A stretch of DNA of 64,000 nt from Zhengitettix transpicula (lineage: Eukaryota; Arthropoda; Insecta; Orthoptera; Tetrigidae): the NCBI GenBank assembly GCA_037074705.1, contig CM073590.1, positions 207,744,746 through 207,808,745 on the forward strand, written 5' to 3'. Under the pieces are notes generated by a model. The model saw nothing but the letters and a program-made list of their open reading frames with translations, was not told the DNA's origin and made no database searches. Both the position numbers and the translations under genes were made by a program. Positions 1 through 12,490 of the stretch are shown piece by piece; position 1 is the first letter of the stretch; each line of letters starts with the position of its first letter.

Positions 1-10
1 TACCCGAGAA

Positions 11-568
11 TACTCCGAGCGTGAGTCAATAAGCAATGCCTCCTATTTCTTCTCATTTATTTGTCAAGACAATTAAATGAAATTTACACAGCATAAACCC
101 ACAACATTCATGATAAAATTTTCACTTTTCAATATAGTCTTCGTTCATTACCACAGTTTTGGTCAACATTTCAACAAGGGCATTTCTTCCACTGCGGTAA
201 AAAGCGTGGTCTTGCTTCCTAAGCCATCGACGCAAAGGTGTTTGCCCTTCAGCTTCGTTACAGCGACGAATCTATCGCCGAACAGTGCTGACATCCCCTG
301 GAACATCAACATACACATTTTTCAGCCTTTCATGAATGCGAATTGGCATTTCACCTTCCGTATTTAAGAATTCAGCAGAACGCTGTCTAATACGTAGATA
401 AATGTCAGCCATTTTGCAAGAGGGTACAGTGCTGCCACCAGTTGACTTAGTACAAGCAGTGGATTAGAGAAGAATGTTTGAGGAGTCGTGCCAATTCAAA
501 ATTTTCACATAACTAAATTATTTAAGGAGGAAATAATAGGAGGTATTACTTATTGAACCACGCTCGTA
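11..568 (-). mobile_element. Internally deleted mariner-like element
   Basis: The two ends carry imperfect terminal inverted repeats: near 16-50 the sequence reads CGAGCGTGAGTCAATAAG and continues into a CCTCCTATT block, and the reverse complement of about 525-566 reads CGAGCGTGGTTCAATAAG followed by the same block. A TA lies just outside the right end (567-568) and a TA near the left end (11-12), as expected for mariner insertion. Between the repeats lies a short minus-strand frame joining transposase N- and C-terminal segments. At about 550 bp it is well under half the usual 1.2-1.3 kb, so it is a deletion derivative that could only move with a helper. The left boundary is uncertain by a few bases. 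Confidence 0.75.
122..412 (-). pseudogene. Mariner transposase remnant, N-terminus fused to C-terminus
   Basis: Reading from ATG at 412 to TGA at 122 gives 97 codons in a single frame. Residues 1-46 begin MADIYLRIRQRS and end in DVSTVRR, matching the start of the helix-turn-helix region of insect mariner transposases as I know them. The last ~40 residues contain LRRWLRKQDHAFYRSG and end DYIEK, matching the transposase C-terminus. The catalytic core with all three aspartates is missing. One in-frame TAG occurs at codon 47 (274-272), where the family usually has tryptophan, so TGG to TAG is the simplest explanation. Apart from that stop the deletion is in frame. It cannot be an active transposase; a DNA-binding fragment is the most that could have been made before the stop arose. 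Family assignment is from motif memory. Confidence 0.75.

Positions 569-572
<4 letters not shown>

Positions 573-603
<31 letters not shown>
573..603. repeat. (TA)n microsatellite
   Basis: An almost pure TA run directly abuts the mariner-derived element's right TA, which suggests the element inserted at or next to a TA tract. Confidence 0.95.
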
Positions 604-606
<3 letters not shown>

Positions 607-818
607 GAACTGCCGTTTGTCTGTTCTTGAGGTATTACGCAATATTCAATTAAAAATCATCTAATTAAAATTAATACAAACATTTATCTGGCAAAAAAGT
701 ATATTTTAAATAAAATATTTGAACATATTAATAAAAATTAGCATGACGTTTCGTTCCTCCTGATATATAAAATTGGTTTACAAATCTTGAAATATAAATA
801 AATGATTAAACCTTTTGA

Positions 819-1249
819 AGATGCCTACACACCTCTCTGGTGTTTTTGAACTAAGGTTTCCACATGCCGAGGCACCTTGGCCTGTTTTGAGAGGTGTGTG
901 TTCCGGGGTCGCAGACCTTGGGCATACGGTAAGAGTTGTCAGCTATTCCTATTGGAATAGTGGGCCAGTTGCCTCCTAAACTGGTCAAGGCACAGAGAGG
1001 GGAAATCTGCGACCCCACAGTACCAAATGCCCGACCTACCTCATGCAAGTTTTTCTAGGGTTTTCCCTGCATCACTTTTAGGTGAATTGCCGGGTAGGAT
1101 CTTAAACCATAGCCCGGGGGCCCTAGTTAACCCATGGGTACCTTTTTCTACCCTTTCAAATCCCTTCCTATGCTATTAAAGGGGAGTTGCCACCATGTGG
1201 ATTACGCTCATGCAGCCTGTTACCTAGAAAAAAATAATAATAAAAAAAC
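819..1249 (+). mobile_element. A-tailed retroposon, copy RP1
   Basis: Plus-strand copy of a family found about a dozen times in this window. It runs from a GATGCCT block through AACTAAGGTT, GACC TTGGGCATACGG, CCTCCTAAACTGGTC and CTATTAAAGGGGAGTTGCC to an A-rich tail (about 1227-1249). The A tail defines this strand as sense. It is 5'-truncated compared with copy RP2 (26929-27456). No pol III boxes are visible and no protein of known type is encoded, although similar peptides can be read in several copies simply because the copies are alike. Confidence 0.8.
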
Positions 1250-2460
1250 TTTGTTAAAAAATATTTTCAATGTTTGTGCTTTACACTCACATTGCTAATT
1301 TTCATTAATATATTCTAATATTTTATTTCCTTGAAATATATTTCTCATGAATATGGCTGGTTTATTAATAAAATCGATAATTAACCTTCCAATTAAATAA
1401 CAAATTTTTCGGTCAATGCGATTGATAGTGATTCTGCGGATGTTTTTTTGTGTACTGTGTACTGCTTACTTATTGACGTGGATTCCATTTTTACAGATAC
1501 TCGCTCGATTTCTTCAAAATGGTGTCTACTGTTGACTTAGAAAATCCTAGTGCCCTGCCTATGTTTGCTTTGATTTCGCCATTATGAACATCAAGCTTAA
1601 GATCCAAACTGTTTACTTTTCGTTTGTTGGCTTTATTCATGTCCAGAACTTTTTCACGTTGTTATTTTATGAGGATGATCAATAAAAGTGCGTCACGTTA
1701 TCATCTGTAGAAGGTTTACGTGGCGGCGGAAACTGCGCAGCAGAAAAGTTTAAAAATTTAAATTGAATTACAGTTTCTGTTTCAACGTTACTCCTACTTA
1801 TACCGCATATTTAAAAAATGATACCCATAAAAATTGATCCGCATTGACTGAAAAGGCTATTGTACAAACAGCCCTAATCAGACGTTTTCTACACACAAAA
1901 AATAAAAATACAAACACATCCAATATCATCAAATAAAAAAAATAGGTGAGCAGGACGTCTCTGGGGACTCGTGACAGATGTATATCGGTCAGTGCAGCCG
2001 CTTTCCCGAATGTGAGTGGAAGGTCGTCCATTGTCAACAGTTTTGCCAGGCAAAGTGGAACAGTCTGCCGATGCGGAGCAACGCCCTCCGAGACTATAAA
2101 TACTGCTTCTCTGGCAACGACGCCCGGCCACCAGCATATAGGTCGCCAGGGAATTCGGAGGTCATGGCGCACCACGCACACTCACCGAAACTAAACTAAA
2201 TGTGATTTATAAGTCTGTAGCTTCATACTAGCATCGCGAATGCAGAAACCTGAAAAAAACTAAATTCATGGACATAATAAACTAGCATGTGAACTCCGGT
2301 TTCCAGGTAAAAAAAAAATGTAAGAAAGATGATTTAATTCCTACAGTTGTCCTAGTTCATAAAATACGATGCCTGTTCACGTACACAAATATTTTGATAA
2401 CAACTAAGAAATGATCCCACATAAAATAAAATAGAAATTTAATATAACTAGAGATTGTAA
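1250..2460. other. Unassigned intergenic stretch
   Basis: AT-rich up to about 1940. Then 1945-2200 is clearly richer in G+C, with short overlapping frames on both strands and a TATA-like CTATAAATAC at about 2093-2102. I recognise no protein and no element here; the GC-rich patch could be an old promoter or repeat. Confidence 0.4.
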
Positions 2461-2851
2461 TCTTCTTCTTGGAATGAATAAAGTTGACTGTTTGTGTGTA
2501 CGTATGTTCCACATACAAATCAACACCAATGGAGAAAATCAGACCAATTTTCGTAAACGTGCCCTTTTCGAACCGGAAATAAACAGTTACCCGCAAGTTT
2601 GGGGTGCACGGGGGTAAAAATTTTCAAACATGCTCAAACGGCCTCGGATTAATATTTTTATGTTTCTCCCGAGTTGGTTTGGTATTATTTCAATAAATTT
2701 CAGCATAGGAGGGGAACACGCTTAGGGGTGGAGGTGGAGGGGCGTTATTCAAAAATAACGCGAAAACAAGCGAGATTGGAGTGAAAGCCGGGATTATGGA
2801 TGTCACTGAGTTTAATTATGACAACCCGCGTAGCGCCGGTCACCCAACTAG
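2461..2851 (+). mobile_element. Short non-autonomous Helitron (H1)
   Basis: The 5' end is TC after an A (2460/2461) and is followed by the TGTTTGTGTGTACGTATG-type segment shared with H2, H3 and H5. The 3' end is the family signature: a degraded CCCGC...GCCGG hairpin, then CACCCAACTAG with CTAG at 2848-2851 followed by T. Helitrons insert between A and T, begin with TC and end with a hairpin plus CTRR. No Rep/helicase coding is present. Only one internal unit is left, so this is a short derivative. Confidence 0.65.
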
Positions 2852-4452
2852 TTATTAATACATGACAGAAAAATAAATATGAATGAAAAATTGCATTTTA
2901 TTCACATAAAAAATTATAACATCTAAAATACGACGTTTGCTCCTAAAATTAGGACTTCTTCACACAACGACAATAATTGGTCAGCACAAGTTTAAAATTA
3001 AATCAAAAATCTATATTTTTATGTGTGTCTGTGAAACATCCAAATCCCTAATTAACAAAAATAAAATAAATATTAAAACTATTAAAAGGTCACTGCAAAT
3101 TTTTTAATCAACATATGCCAAGTGCATTCAATATCAACTATTAAATTAAAATAATGCTCCAAAATTCCTAAATATCATCATAAAATAGATTTTAACGTTG
3201 AATATTCCATTTTGGTCTGTATGTCAGCAAAAACTCTGTAGAAATGATGTAAACAAGGAAGTAATCATTTATATAGTTGAATTGAATAGTAAAAGGACAC
3301 TCGTGAATATTAGAACGAGCTAAATACTTGACAAACGTAAATATATAATAAAATTACATTAATAGGGAATTATAAATATTGTTTAGATTTTGAGTCTCAT
3401 TTCTTACGTTATTATATCTCAAGTATAGCATTTTAGTCAATAATCTTGGAAATTACTTGCACTCCTCATGGAAAATTTGGACATTAAGCACGAATGCTAT
3501 CATTACTATGGAAAAATGCTTAGTTTGATCTACACATGCGGTATAAATAATTAATAGAAAAGCTATTGTATTCGAGCGTTTAAAGATCGATATGACTATC
3601 CTGTGTAGCATACATTACAGTCCAAGGAATCTATTTTATAGATATTACATTACGTTTGTAAAATTTTTGGATAGCATTCACATTCATTAAAAAAATTAAA
3701 TAATTAATTGATATATTAACAATTCCAATGACATACTTTTCAAATAGGTCAATTATTTTGTGTAGTATATTTTTATATAGGGTGAAACAAAGAAGCACAT
3801 ATTTTAACTTTATTACCCACATACTACATAAGTAAATTACTCTAGGAGGGGAAAAAATTAATACAAATACGTTAATACAACTTCTACAACAATTGAGTAA
3901 AGAGCAGCTTTATAAGTTGTACGTAGCCCCCGTAATTGCAATCCTTCAAGTGTTGAACTTCATTAACCAATAAATTCCAAATTAATTACAAATAAATAAA
4001 ATTACAGTCGTAATTCAGCATTTGTGGAAAATTTGTGAAAAGTTCTAGGACAAAATCTTCAAGCCCAGTTTTATTAGACGTCGCTGATGTTCCCCTACAG
4101 TATACTTTGTTTAAATAGAGCAGCAAATTATCTGTTTTCAGTTCACTGACGCCATGTGGCAACAGTTCGTGTTATTGTTTCTCATGTGCATACAACGCCT
4201 AATTATAAACGTCGCCTCGAACTGCATTAGATTCTGATGTTCATAAAGTCTTCTGTTAATTTTCACTACTGTCAATAGAAGAACAGAAAAGACGAAATAG
4301 GGATCCATATGAAGGACAGTATTGAAAAACTACAAATAAAATGGCAATTTAATCATACAACATGTAAAAAAACTGTAAACTAACGAATTAATGCAGAATT
4401 GAACAGTATCTTTGGATATTAAAATTTGTAATGTAAACAGAACTGGAAATCG

Positions 4453-4500
<48 letters not shown>

Positions 4501-6813
4501 GAGAAAAGTGTAGATTGACGAACATTTTTAAAATATGATTGAGAGATTAAAAATATTAAGAAGAATTTTATAGGCGATCATGATCTGTAAGGTCGAAATT
4601 TAAATAAATTTATATACTTAATTAAAAATTGGGTGTGTTCTGCAAAAATATTTAACAATAAATTTAATTTAGCCTTGTATCATACAGTTATTATAATCAA
4701 GTCAAAGTGATTAATACTAGTTATTATTTCTGCACAATGGATGCTAAAAACCAAATTTAACTGTGTCTGGAAATTAAATATCTTTTGAGGTGGGAAAATT
4801 GACACTTACTAGTATAAAAAACTGTTTAATTTTATACTTAAGCGTTTATCAGAACAAACAGGAACTAGAAAACACGGAAGTATACATTACTATATGTGGA
4901 AAAGTTGAATAAATTTAGAGTTTTAGATAATTAGAAGAGTAGTTGAAGTTTGGATAAGAAAACATAGCGTGATTTTACAGATATGGAAATAATATAATTC
5001 TCTAAAGAACCGTAAAAAATTAATTAATTGAGATATTTTAAAGTGTATAATTTCAACGAATTACTTAAATGTTGACATATGTCACTTTCACGGACATGAA
5101 AAGTGAAAAACTGATAGAGAAAAATTCTTCAAAATAGTTATTAAGTAACTGATTGGAATAAATTCCTAATAATTAATATATTTAGGGAATGATTTCAGCG
5201 CTTCTGTCTTTGATAAAAGTGAAATCAAAATCTTGAAAGGTTATAAGATTCTCCTTATTGTATAGGCAGCTCCGCGTGTCAGGTTCGATGAAAGCGAAAC
5301 AGCAGCTTCTAAGTTTCACCTTCTCTGCCTTCCCTGTTCAGCATTCAACAGTGACAAAAGAATATCTTAATTTCTAGCTTCCTGTTGATATTTTTAATTG
5401 GTTTTTGGGAAGTACCAATAATATACAATTACTATACTATTGAAGTATGTCCATACTAAAACAATACGATTCATAATTTTCATACTTAGATTATATTCAG
5501 ATTTCATACCAAATCACAATCCTATTTGCGTAAATTGACAGATTTCTTATATATATCATAACAGACGAATCGATCTTCACGATTTGTCCCCATGGTCTTC
5601 CCGTCCCATTCATAGAATTCTATCATAATGTATTGTGTTTTGGATGCCTCTAGATTACTTTGTAAATTCTTAAATAGCAGATAATCTACTTATATAATAT
5701 TTATACTTTCTACACTTTCAAACGTCTCCATGGGACGACAAACATCTTTAATTTACATATTTGTTCCACTTACCTGTCACGCATTTCAGACAATTCCGCT
5801 ATCCTAACCTCTGCACGCAAGTTAAAATCCTCAAATCGTTAATATTTTCCGTTACGTAAAAATGCGTCCGTTTAGACTTTTTCTCGCATGTTGACATCTT
5901 ACAACAGTAATTCTGTCCAACGTAATAAATTTCTGCAGATATTTGTACTATTGTTCCATTGACAAAAATATCTGTTAAATTACTATTAAATTGATTTCAT
6001 TTAATTAATTCTAGAGGGTTGAATATTAAGTTTTACCCATCCACTGATCACAAATTAATCGTTAATGGTCTGTAATTATGGTATTATTTATAATATAGAG
6101 TAATTTTAGTTATTCTATTTCTTAAAAATATTGAAGCGCTTCAAATCATCAATGAACTATAAAATTGTTCTCAATAATCTGTCTTTTGTTATAAAAAACA
6201 ACAGAGAAATTCAACACCATTTCCAATTATTTTTTTAGAGATTTATAAAGCGTTATGATTGAATAAAAATTATAGTGACAATAAAGAGAATAATTCTGAA
6301 AGTTCAATTGTTTCACTAAAATAATTGAATTAATTTTTCGATTTTTTTACTATTAATAACGTATATAATAGAATAAAATCATTGATCCCCCTGAGAAACA
6401 AATCTTCAAGGAAGTGGAAAATCATAGGATTATATTGTTTTGGACCTATATCTAATTAATTACTAACTTAATTCGTAAAAATCATCTATAGTTAGGTAAC
6501 GTAACATCCGAATTTGTTCTGTATCAAATGATTAAAATTAAATTTTACATTATACAATCAATGTAATTCAAATTATGCATCGAGACTTTTCAATAATTTA
6601 TCATTGAAAATTCCAGTTCTAGTGGTCTAATAAAAATTTTTTAATTTGACTTTTGGATGCTACAGGACTGGTTTTTAATACTTTCATATTATCAGGAAAT
6701 TTGTTAAAAATTTATATTTCTAGATATTTTGTGTAACCATCCGAGACTTTGCCTGTTTTTATTTCTTGTAATAAATGAGTGCATATCCGCGTTGGTATTC
6801 ATTTTATCCTAAT
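2852..6813. other. AT-rich stretch without recognisable genes
   Basis: Nearly 4 kb of AT-rich sequence with no long frames and no repeat I can name apart from the TA microsatellite at 4457-4494. It looks like ordinary intergenic or intronic DNA. Confidence 0.6.
4457..4494. repeat. (TA)n microsatellite
   Basis: Uninterrupted TA dinucleotide run of about 38 bases. Confidence 0.95.
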
Positions 6814-6828
6814 TATTTATTACAAATA

Positions 6829-7067
6829 ACCGGCCTGCTGTGGTGTAGTGGCCAGCGTCATTTCCTCGCATAACAGAGGTCCCGGGTTCGAATACCGGCA
6901 TGGGCATGGATGTTTGTGGTCGTCCTGGTCAATAAAACTGGGGTTAAGGCTGTGGGAGAATCGACACTCTGACCAGGTGTCACTCCTAAATCCAGAATGT
7001 GTCATGTAAGATGACAGTCTGGCAACCGTCTCGGTAGGCTTCGGGACTGTCGAGCCAAGGAGTTATT
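6829..7067 (+). mobile_element. tRNA-derived SINE with 15-bp target duplication
   Basis: The head contains a pol III A-box-like TGGTGTAGTGG (about 6839-6849) and a near-perfect B box GGTTCGAATACC (about 6885-6896), spaced as in a tRNA gene. A non-tRNA body follows (TCCTGGTCAATAAAACTGG, later ATCCAGAATGTGTCA) and a short TTATTTATT-like tail. The 15-base string TATTTATTACAAATA occurs on both sides (6814-6828 and 7068-7082), a perfect target-site duplication showing LINE-type retroposition. At 239 bp it is of normal SINE size and appears full length. A partial relative of the body lies at 62646-62716. Confidence 0.9.
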
Positions 7068-7082
7068 TATTTATTACAAATA

Positions 7083-9173
7083 CCATCAAAAAGTAAAATA
7101 TGCCTAAATGTCTCTGCATGAAGACAGAATTTACCTGACACATTATCTTAATTACTCGCTTTTGTACTAGAAATATTTTCTCTGTGTATTTACCCAAAAG
7201 TATAATTTCACATGATATGAAGGAATGGAAATACGCCATATATACTAGTTTTGCAGTTTTCGTCGTAATTTAACATAATTCTGTCTGAATATGTTGCTAA
7301 TCAGAGCTAATGCAATAACACGTTCTTTATAATTAAGTTTATTATCTAGTGGAAACACTGGGAATTTTACATTTGCTACTTCATTAATCATATGACTTTC
7401 TGGGCTTAATGCAGAATGATTTTTGAAACAGCACTGAGTGTGTTTTATTAAAGCACGTATTCTTATGTCACAAACACTGTCGTATTTTATTTTCGAACAA
7501 TTCATATAATTTAGTAGATGTAACTGATCTACTAATTGATGCCATAGAACTGAACGCGATGTAACTCTTAATGATATGAAAATTTATATGATGGTCTTAG
7601 AGTAAATTACATTAATAATGTTTTTATTTCACACTCGTAATGTTAAATATAAGTTGCACAATAGTGAAGAAGCTACAAGTTAAAAACTTAACGACCAGTT
7701 AATAGGACAGTATGTTTTGTTTTTTAGAGAAAAAAAAAGGATGTCGTATTACCATGGGCGACAAACGTAATAGGATAAAAGTGCATATCGCCGAAATAAG
7801 GTCGCTCCACTTCTAAAGTTGGTCACGTAAACTATTCCGTAAATTGGCCAAATTCGTCGGAAACACGACTCAAAGTGTCACGATTTTGAAGAGATAACGG
7901 TCCTGTGTTTTTGGACCTTCACTCACTCATCTCAAAATTTAGCAGATCATGGACTCAAATTTACAATATATAAAATTATCACCTGTGAATTTTTAATATA
8001 ACTCATTATTAAATTTTCACTGGGCAATAACGATTACTTTGAAAATGTTTTGATCAGATTCAATCGTTACGCATCCCATCAAGTAAACCCTCAAGTGAAT
8101 AAAAATTATTATGTCTGCCCAAAAATTTTTGCATGCTCGAAATTGTATCTCTCGTGTAATACCGTTCGTTCGTCAGCCTTCATGTACAGATAAGAAATAA
8201 TGTAATAAGTTGCTTGATAATTTTTTTAAATACTCATTAATTCATTTCACTCATCATCTTTCTAACATTGTAATCTGATTGCAGATAAATAAAATATTAA
8301 AACAAAATCTTTCAATAATTAAATGTACGTTTTTCTTACATATCTAGATAAATAAATTTATCATAAACAAAACAAATAATTTTCATTGTTGCCATTAAAT
8401 ATAATAATATATAAAACGACTAAGAAATCAGTTAAGAATTAATTGTTAACAAAAATTACTCGTACTAAACTGTTAATGTTAACAATGTAAAATTATCGGA
8501 TTAATTGAAATAAATAATTCCATTACAAAAACAAGGTAACGTAATTTTTTTTAAGTTATTAGTATCATTTTTATGAAATTTATGAATTTTAGAAAGAATG
8601 TGTAGCATTTCACTGATCAGTCATGTGAAGTAATTATTTTCTTCACCCAAGACTTTAACATTTTACCAATCAAAATTATGCATTAGAAAATAAAATTGTA
8701 TGTTTTTGAACATCACATTTATGACACATCTGCTTGTTTATTAAAATATAATTGTCCGATTAACTTATTCTTGTTTATTTACCTTTTGCAAGTAATTTTT
8801 AATTAAAATTTATCTTTACCGATTCCTTGGCCATTATACAGTTTTAAAAGAAACAGTTGCTATCATTCTGGGGAATTGTATTCCAGATTAAGTGCTGGGA
8901 CTGTAAAATTATAATTAATTTCACAGTGCAGTCCGTCATTCACAATCTTCATTGAAAAGGTAGAAATAAAAAAGAAAAGGTGAAATAAAAAACACGATTA
9001 ATAATTTTTTTTAAATTTGGCAACTGATATGTAAAGAAATATACTAACGAAATATACTAATTAACAACAACCAGGTCAGATATGTATAATAAAGTAACGT
9101 TTATTAACACATTTGATGAAGCGTAGTTAAGAGTCGATCAACATGTCAAGAATGAAACCATCGCAAAATTACG
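7083..9173. other. AT-rich stretch without recognisable genes
   Basis: No convincing coding frame. The 86-codon minus frame at 7245-7505 resembles nothing I know and has AT-driven composition. No repeat structure was seen. Confidence 0.55.
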
Positions 9174-9445
9174 TCTACATAATAAAAAAAAGATGTATTT
9201 TTGTACATACATAGAAATTTAAACGCGTGTACAAATTGCAACAACAAAAATTGGTACACATTTTTCAAAGCACGAAGAAAAACATTGTGGGGTGAGAAAC
9301 TTCTAACATAAATGAGGGAGGAATTTCAGTTAAAAAATTGAAATTGTTGCTAAAATCGTCTATAATAATTCAGCGGATAAAGATACATTTCGATTGAATT
9401 AAAAGTACTATTATATCCTGAAATACTTCAGGAATTAATAACAGT
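9174..9445 (+). mobile_element. Helitron fragment (H6), 3'-truncated
   Basis: The start TCTACATAATAAAAAAAAG resembles the TCTATATAATAAAATAG start of H4 (50584). The following AACAAAAATTGGTACACAT and GTGGGGTGAGAAAC match H4 internal sequence (about 50665-50730), and TATATCCTGAAATACTTCA matches 51230. The 3' hairpin and CTAG end are missing. Confidence 0.6.
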
Positions 9446-11614
9446 TATTTAAACTGTGTATTGTATATATTAAAATATCAAAGTTAGCGTGCAGAAATAA
9501 GTTGCGTCGATAAACATGCCCAAAATTAAACAATAACAAAATTTAATAGGAAATAAAAATAACAACCATAGGAAATGTTGTTAATCGAAATGGCCAATGG
9601 CGACCCAGCTCTATAAAAGCGGAAAATTATGAACCAGGGTAATTTTTTATACTGCGGTCGCGACTTTGAATTGGAAAATTGCTAGCGAAAAAATTCTTGG
9701 GAAAGCCATGAATGTTCGTTACAGCATCCTGGATAATTTACGGAATTTTTCGGAGTTTTTTTTGCACCTCCTCAATTAAAGTATCTGTTCGTTGTTTCAG
9801 ACAGTGAATTAGTTTGTGATGCTGGTGATTTTATTCCACTTCGTCACGTATATTGAAGTAATTTTTTAAATACATTTAAATAATTCTCAATACGTCCAAA
9901 CTTGATAAAATCACGTGTCCAGAATTTATTTCGTCGGCCTTTAATGGCGATTTTAGTTCTCAAAGCAATGTGGAAATATCACGTTCATTGTATTTCCAAT
10001 TGCTTTGCAGCCGTGTCTGCTAAGCAAAAAAAGTATCATTAATTTAAAAAGTGAGAGGACGCCTACCTCAGCTAAATTCGCAGAACCTTGTGGCTAAGGT
10101 TACCGGATCCTTAAGAAACGGCATTAAGAATTGACGGAGGACGACAACTATTTAAATAGACGTGGAAGGGAAGTTGTATTGGCAGGCGTGACGAAATGCA
10201 GACGAGTATTTCTGCCAATGTCATGGCCGCGACTTCTTCGCTCTCGAGGAACGCGACATTTAAGACCAGACGCACCTTCATAAGAGGTAGCCAAATATCC
10301 TAAACACTTAACATTTTGATGCCACAAAATTTACTTTTCGATATTGTAACCAATAATAAGGAACACTGATAATAAAATGTGGGATCGTAATTTTTGAAAA
10401 TCATACACGTTGATAAAAATTTGGATTTGTTTAGCAGATTACCAAAAGATAAAACATTAAAATTTATAGCGTAATTCTTTCAAATAATCAAAAATTTGGT
10501 CCAAAATTAAATAACCAATTTTTTATTCATTGTAGTCGGTATTTTACGATCATTTTAATTCCACATTCATTGAGGAAATTTTGAACCGAAATGAAATCAC
10601 GCTCCGCAGTTGCATTATGAGTAAGCGAATTACAATAGCTTCACAAACGTCACATTGAATTAATGTGTATCTTTAAAATTTACATTTTATGAGACTGAAG
10701 CTGCAATTCCAACAATCGTCACTTAACGACAGAATAGTTGGTAACATATATTAAATCTAATCTGTATGTAACGTCCCTAGGTAATGTAATACGACAAAGT
10801 TCATTTCACGATTAAAATTAATGACAGTGGTAATTTCATCAGTTTTCATTCATAAATATTGAAAAACATCAGCGTATTATTTGGAAAGAAATTTATTGTC
10901 ACAAGTTTTCATTACTGATTACATTTACACATAATTGTATTAGATATTATCAAATATGTAAGGCTTAGTATTCTTTAAATTATTAGATAACTGAATTTAA
11001 TTGGATTAAAGAGGTCCCAATCGTGAATGAAACGTGTTTTTTTATTTTAATTTTTTAAATACGACAGTATTTTTTTATTTAAAAGGAATTCACGTTATTA
11101 TAATTGTTAGTTTTCAATCATATTAGAAGGAAATATTCACATTTGCGGATGCTACGACCTTCATCCAAAATAAAAACTTTTAGTTCATTTTACTGCCCCC
11201 AAAACTTTTTGTACCATCCTTTGTTTACTCAATCTGTTGACGTAATATAATTTAGCGGGGCCTCAAAACTACTTTAACATCGAAAGACTATTTATATTTC
11301 ACCAGTCCTCGAAATATTTTAAAATACTGTCAATTTCCCTTTTAACGTAATCACATTCATTACTACAGCCCTTATCCGGAACCGACATAATGACAGATGC
11401 TCTGCGGCCGATTCGAATCATTACGATACGAAATTTCTCGAAAGATTCCCCGAGTTCTTTATTTTCAGACGCTTAAGCATATGAATTCCCTTACTCTTAT
11501 CTGTATTCAAAATAAATCCAGTTCCTGGTATTCGTAAAACTGAAAAAGAATAGATCATTCGACGTTTAATTCAGCTGAAAATCAACAAAAATCATTATGT
11601 TAGATATTATAAAT
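9446..11614. other. Unassigned intergenic stretch
   Basis: Mostly AT-rich. A patch at 10060-10290 is richer in G+C but has no open frame or repeat I recognise. TATAAAA-like words occur (for example about 9612) without other promoter support. Confidence 0.45.
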
Positions 11615-12490
11615 TGTAATACCCAGTTAAGAAGGACATGAATTTTGTTCTGATTTCATCCGATTTGTTTACCAACTCAGACTGTGGATTCTTGAGTGGT
11701 TTGTAGAAAAAAAAGATAATAATAAAATTATGTATAAGTGGCTTTTAGAGAAGGGGAGGACTATAATTGGACGCGTTAGACGTGAGAGTTGGAAGGTGAT
11801 GGACGTGGAGTGTGGTAGCAGAATCTGTACGAGAGAGTCATAGGAGAGTGAACTTCGAGTCAGCAGACGTCAGGAGAGATCATCAGATGGTAGGCCAAGT
11901 TAAGGTGGCCGAAATAAATAGGAGTTTTATTCATTCAAGAGGCAGTTTTAGAGTCGTCAGGAGAGATCATCGGTGCTTAGGTGGCCGAGAGTAGTCAGTT
12001 GGACATCAGTCATCAACAGTCGGTAGGAGTTTCGTCGTGGAAATCTGTCTGCCAGCAGAGTTTGTTGTTTGGAGGAATTCGTCGTGAGTGTAACGTCATC
12101 GAGAAGAGGTGGCTGTGAAAGCAGAGTTGAGGGCAACCTGGTGCTCTTTATGCCTATATAAAGAGAGAGTGTGCTGGTATGCGAGAGATCCAAATTGCAT
12201 GGACCAGAGAGATTGTAAGTTTATTTTTTTCTGTATTCATAGTTGTAAATTGTTAAATAAGGGTAATGAGTCAGATTTCGTTTCATTTCGATTTTCATTT
12301 ATTTTAACTGCATTGTTTAATTGTAAATTTTGTGTTCCGTTTCCTTATCAACCCAGTAAAGACCCTGGGGTACAGAGTCTGATTTATTAAAATGTATTCT
12401 AGATTAATAAAATTGTTTTGTTGATAAAATTTAATAACGTGTTTAATATAATTTCCTATAATCATAATTATCAAAAAGTGGGATATTACA
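11615..12490 (+). mobile_element. Solo LTR, copy LTR-D
   Basis: Begins TGTAATACCCAGTTAAGAAG and ends ATATTACA, giving TG...CA termini with the short inverted TGTAAT/ATTACA repeat shared by three other copies. Internal family landmarks are a GTAAGT (12215-12220), CAGATTTCG (12272-12280) and AACCCAGTAAAGACCCTG (about 12352-12369), followed by poly(A)-signal-like words. The flanks are AAAT (11611-11614) and ATAT (12491-12494), which fits a 4-bp duplication with one change. No gag or pol lies next to it, so it is a solo LTR, probably of a Gypsy-type element given the 4-bp ATAT target. Small frames inside it are incidental. It is the most diverged copy. Confidence 0.7.

Noticed and set aside
2093..2102. 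CTATAAATAC as a promoter TATA box
   Set aside because: No gene follows and TATA-like words are frequent in this AT-rich sequence.
11812..12390. Two frames inside the 11615-12490 region as genes
   Set aside because: They lie in a solo LTR and are not kept in the other LTR copies.
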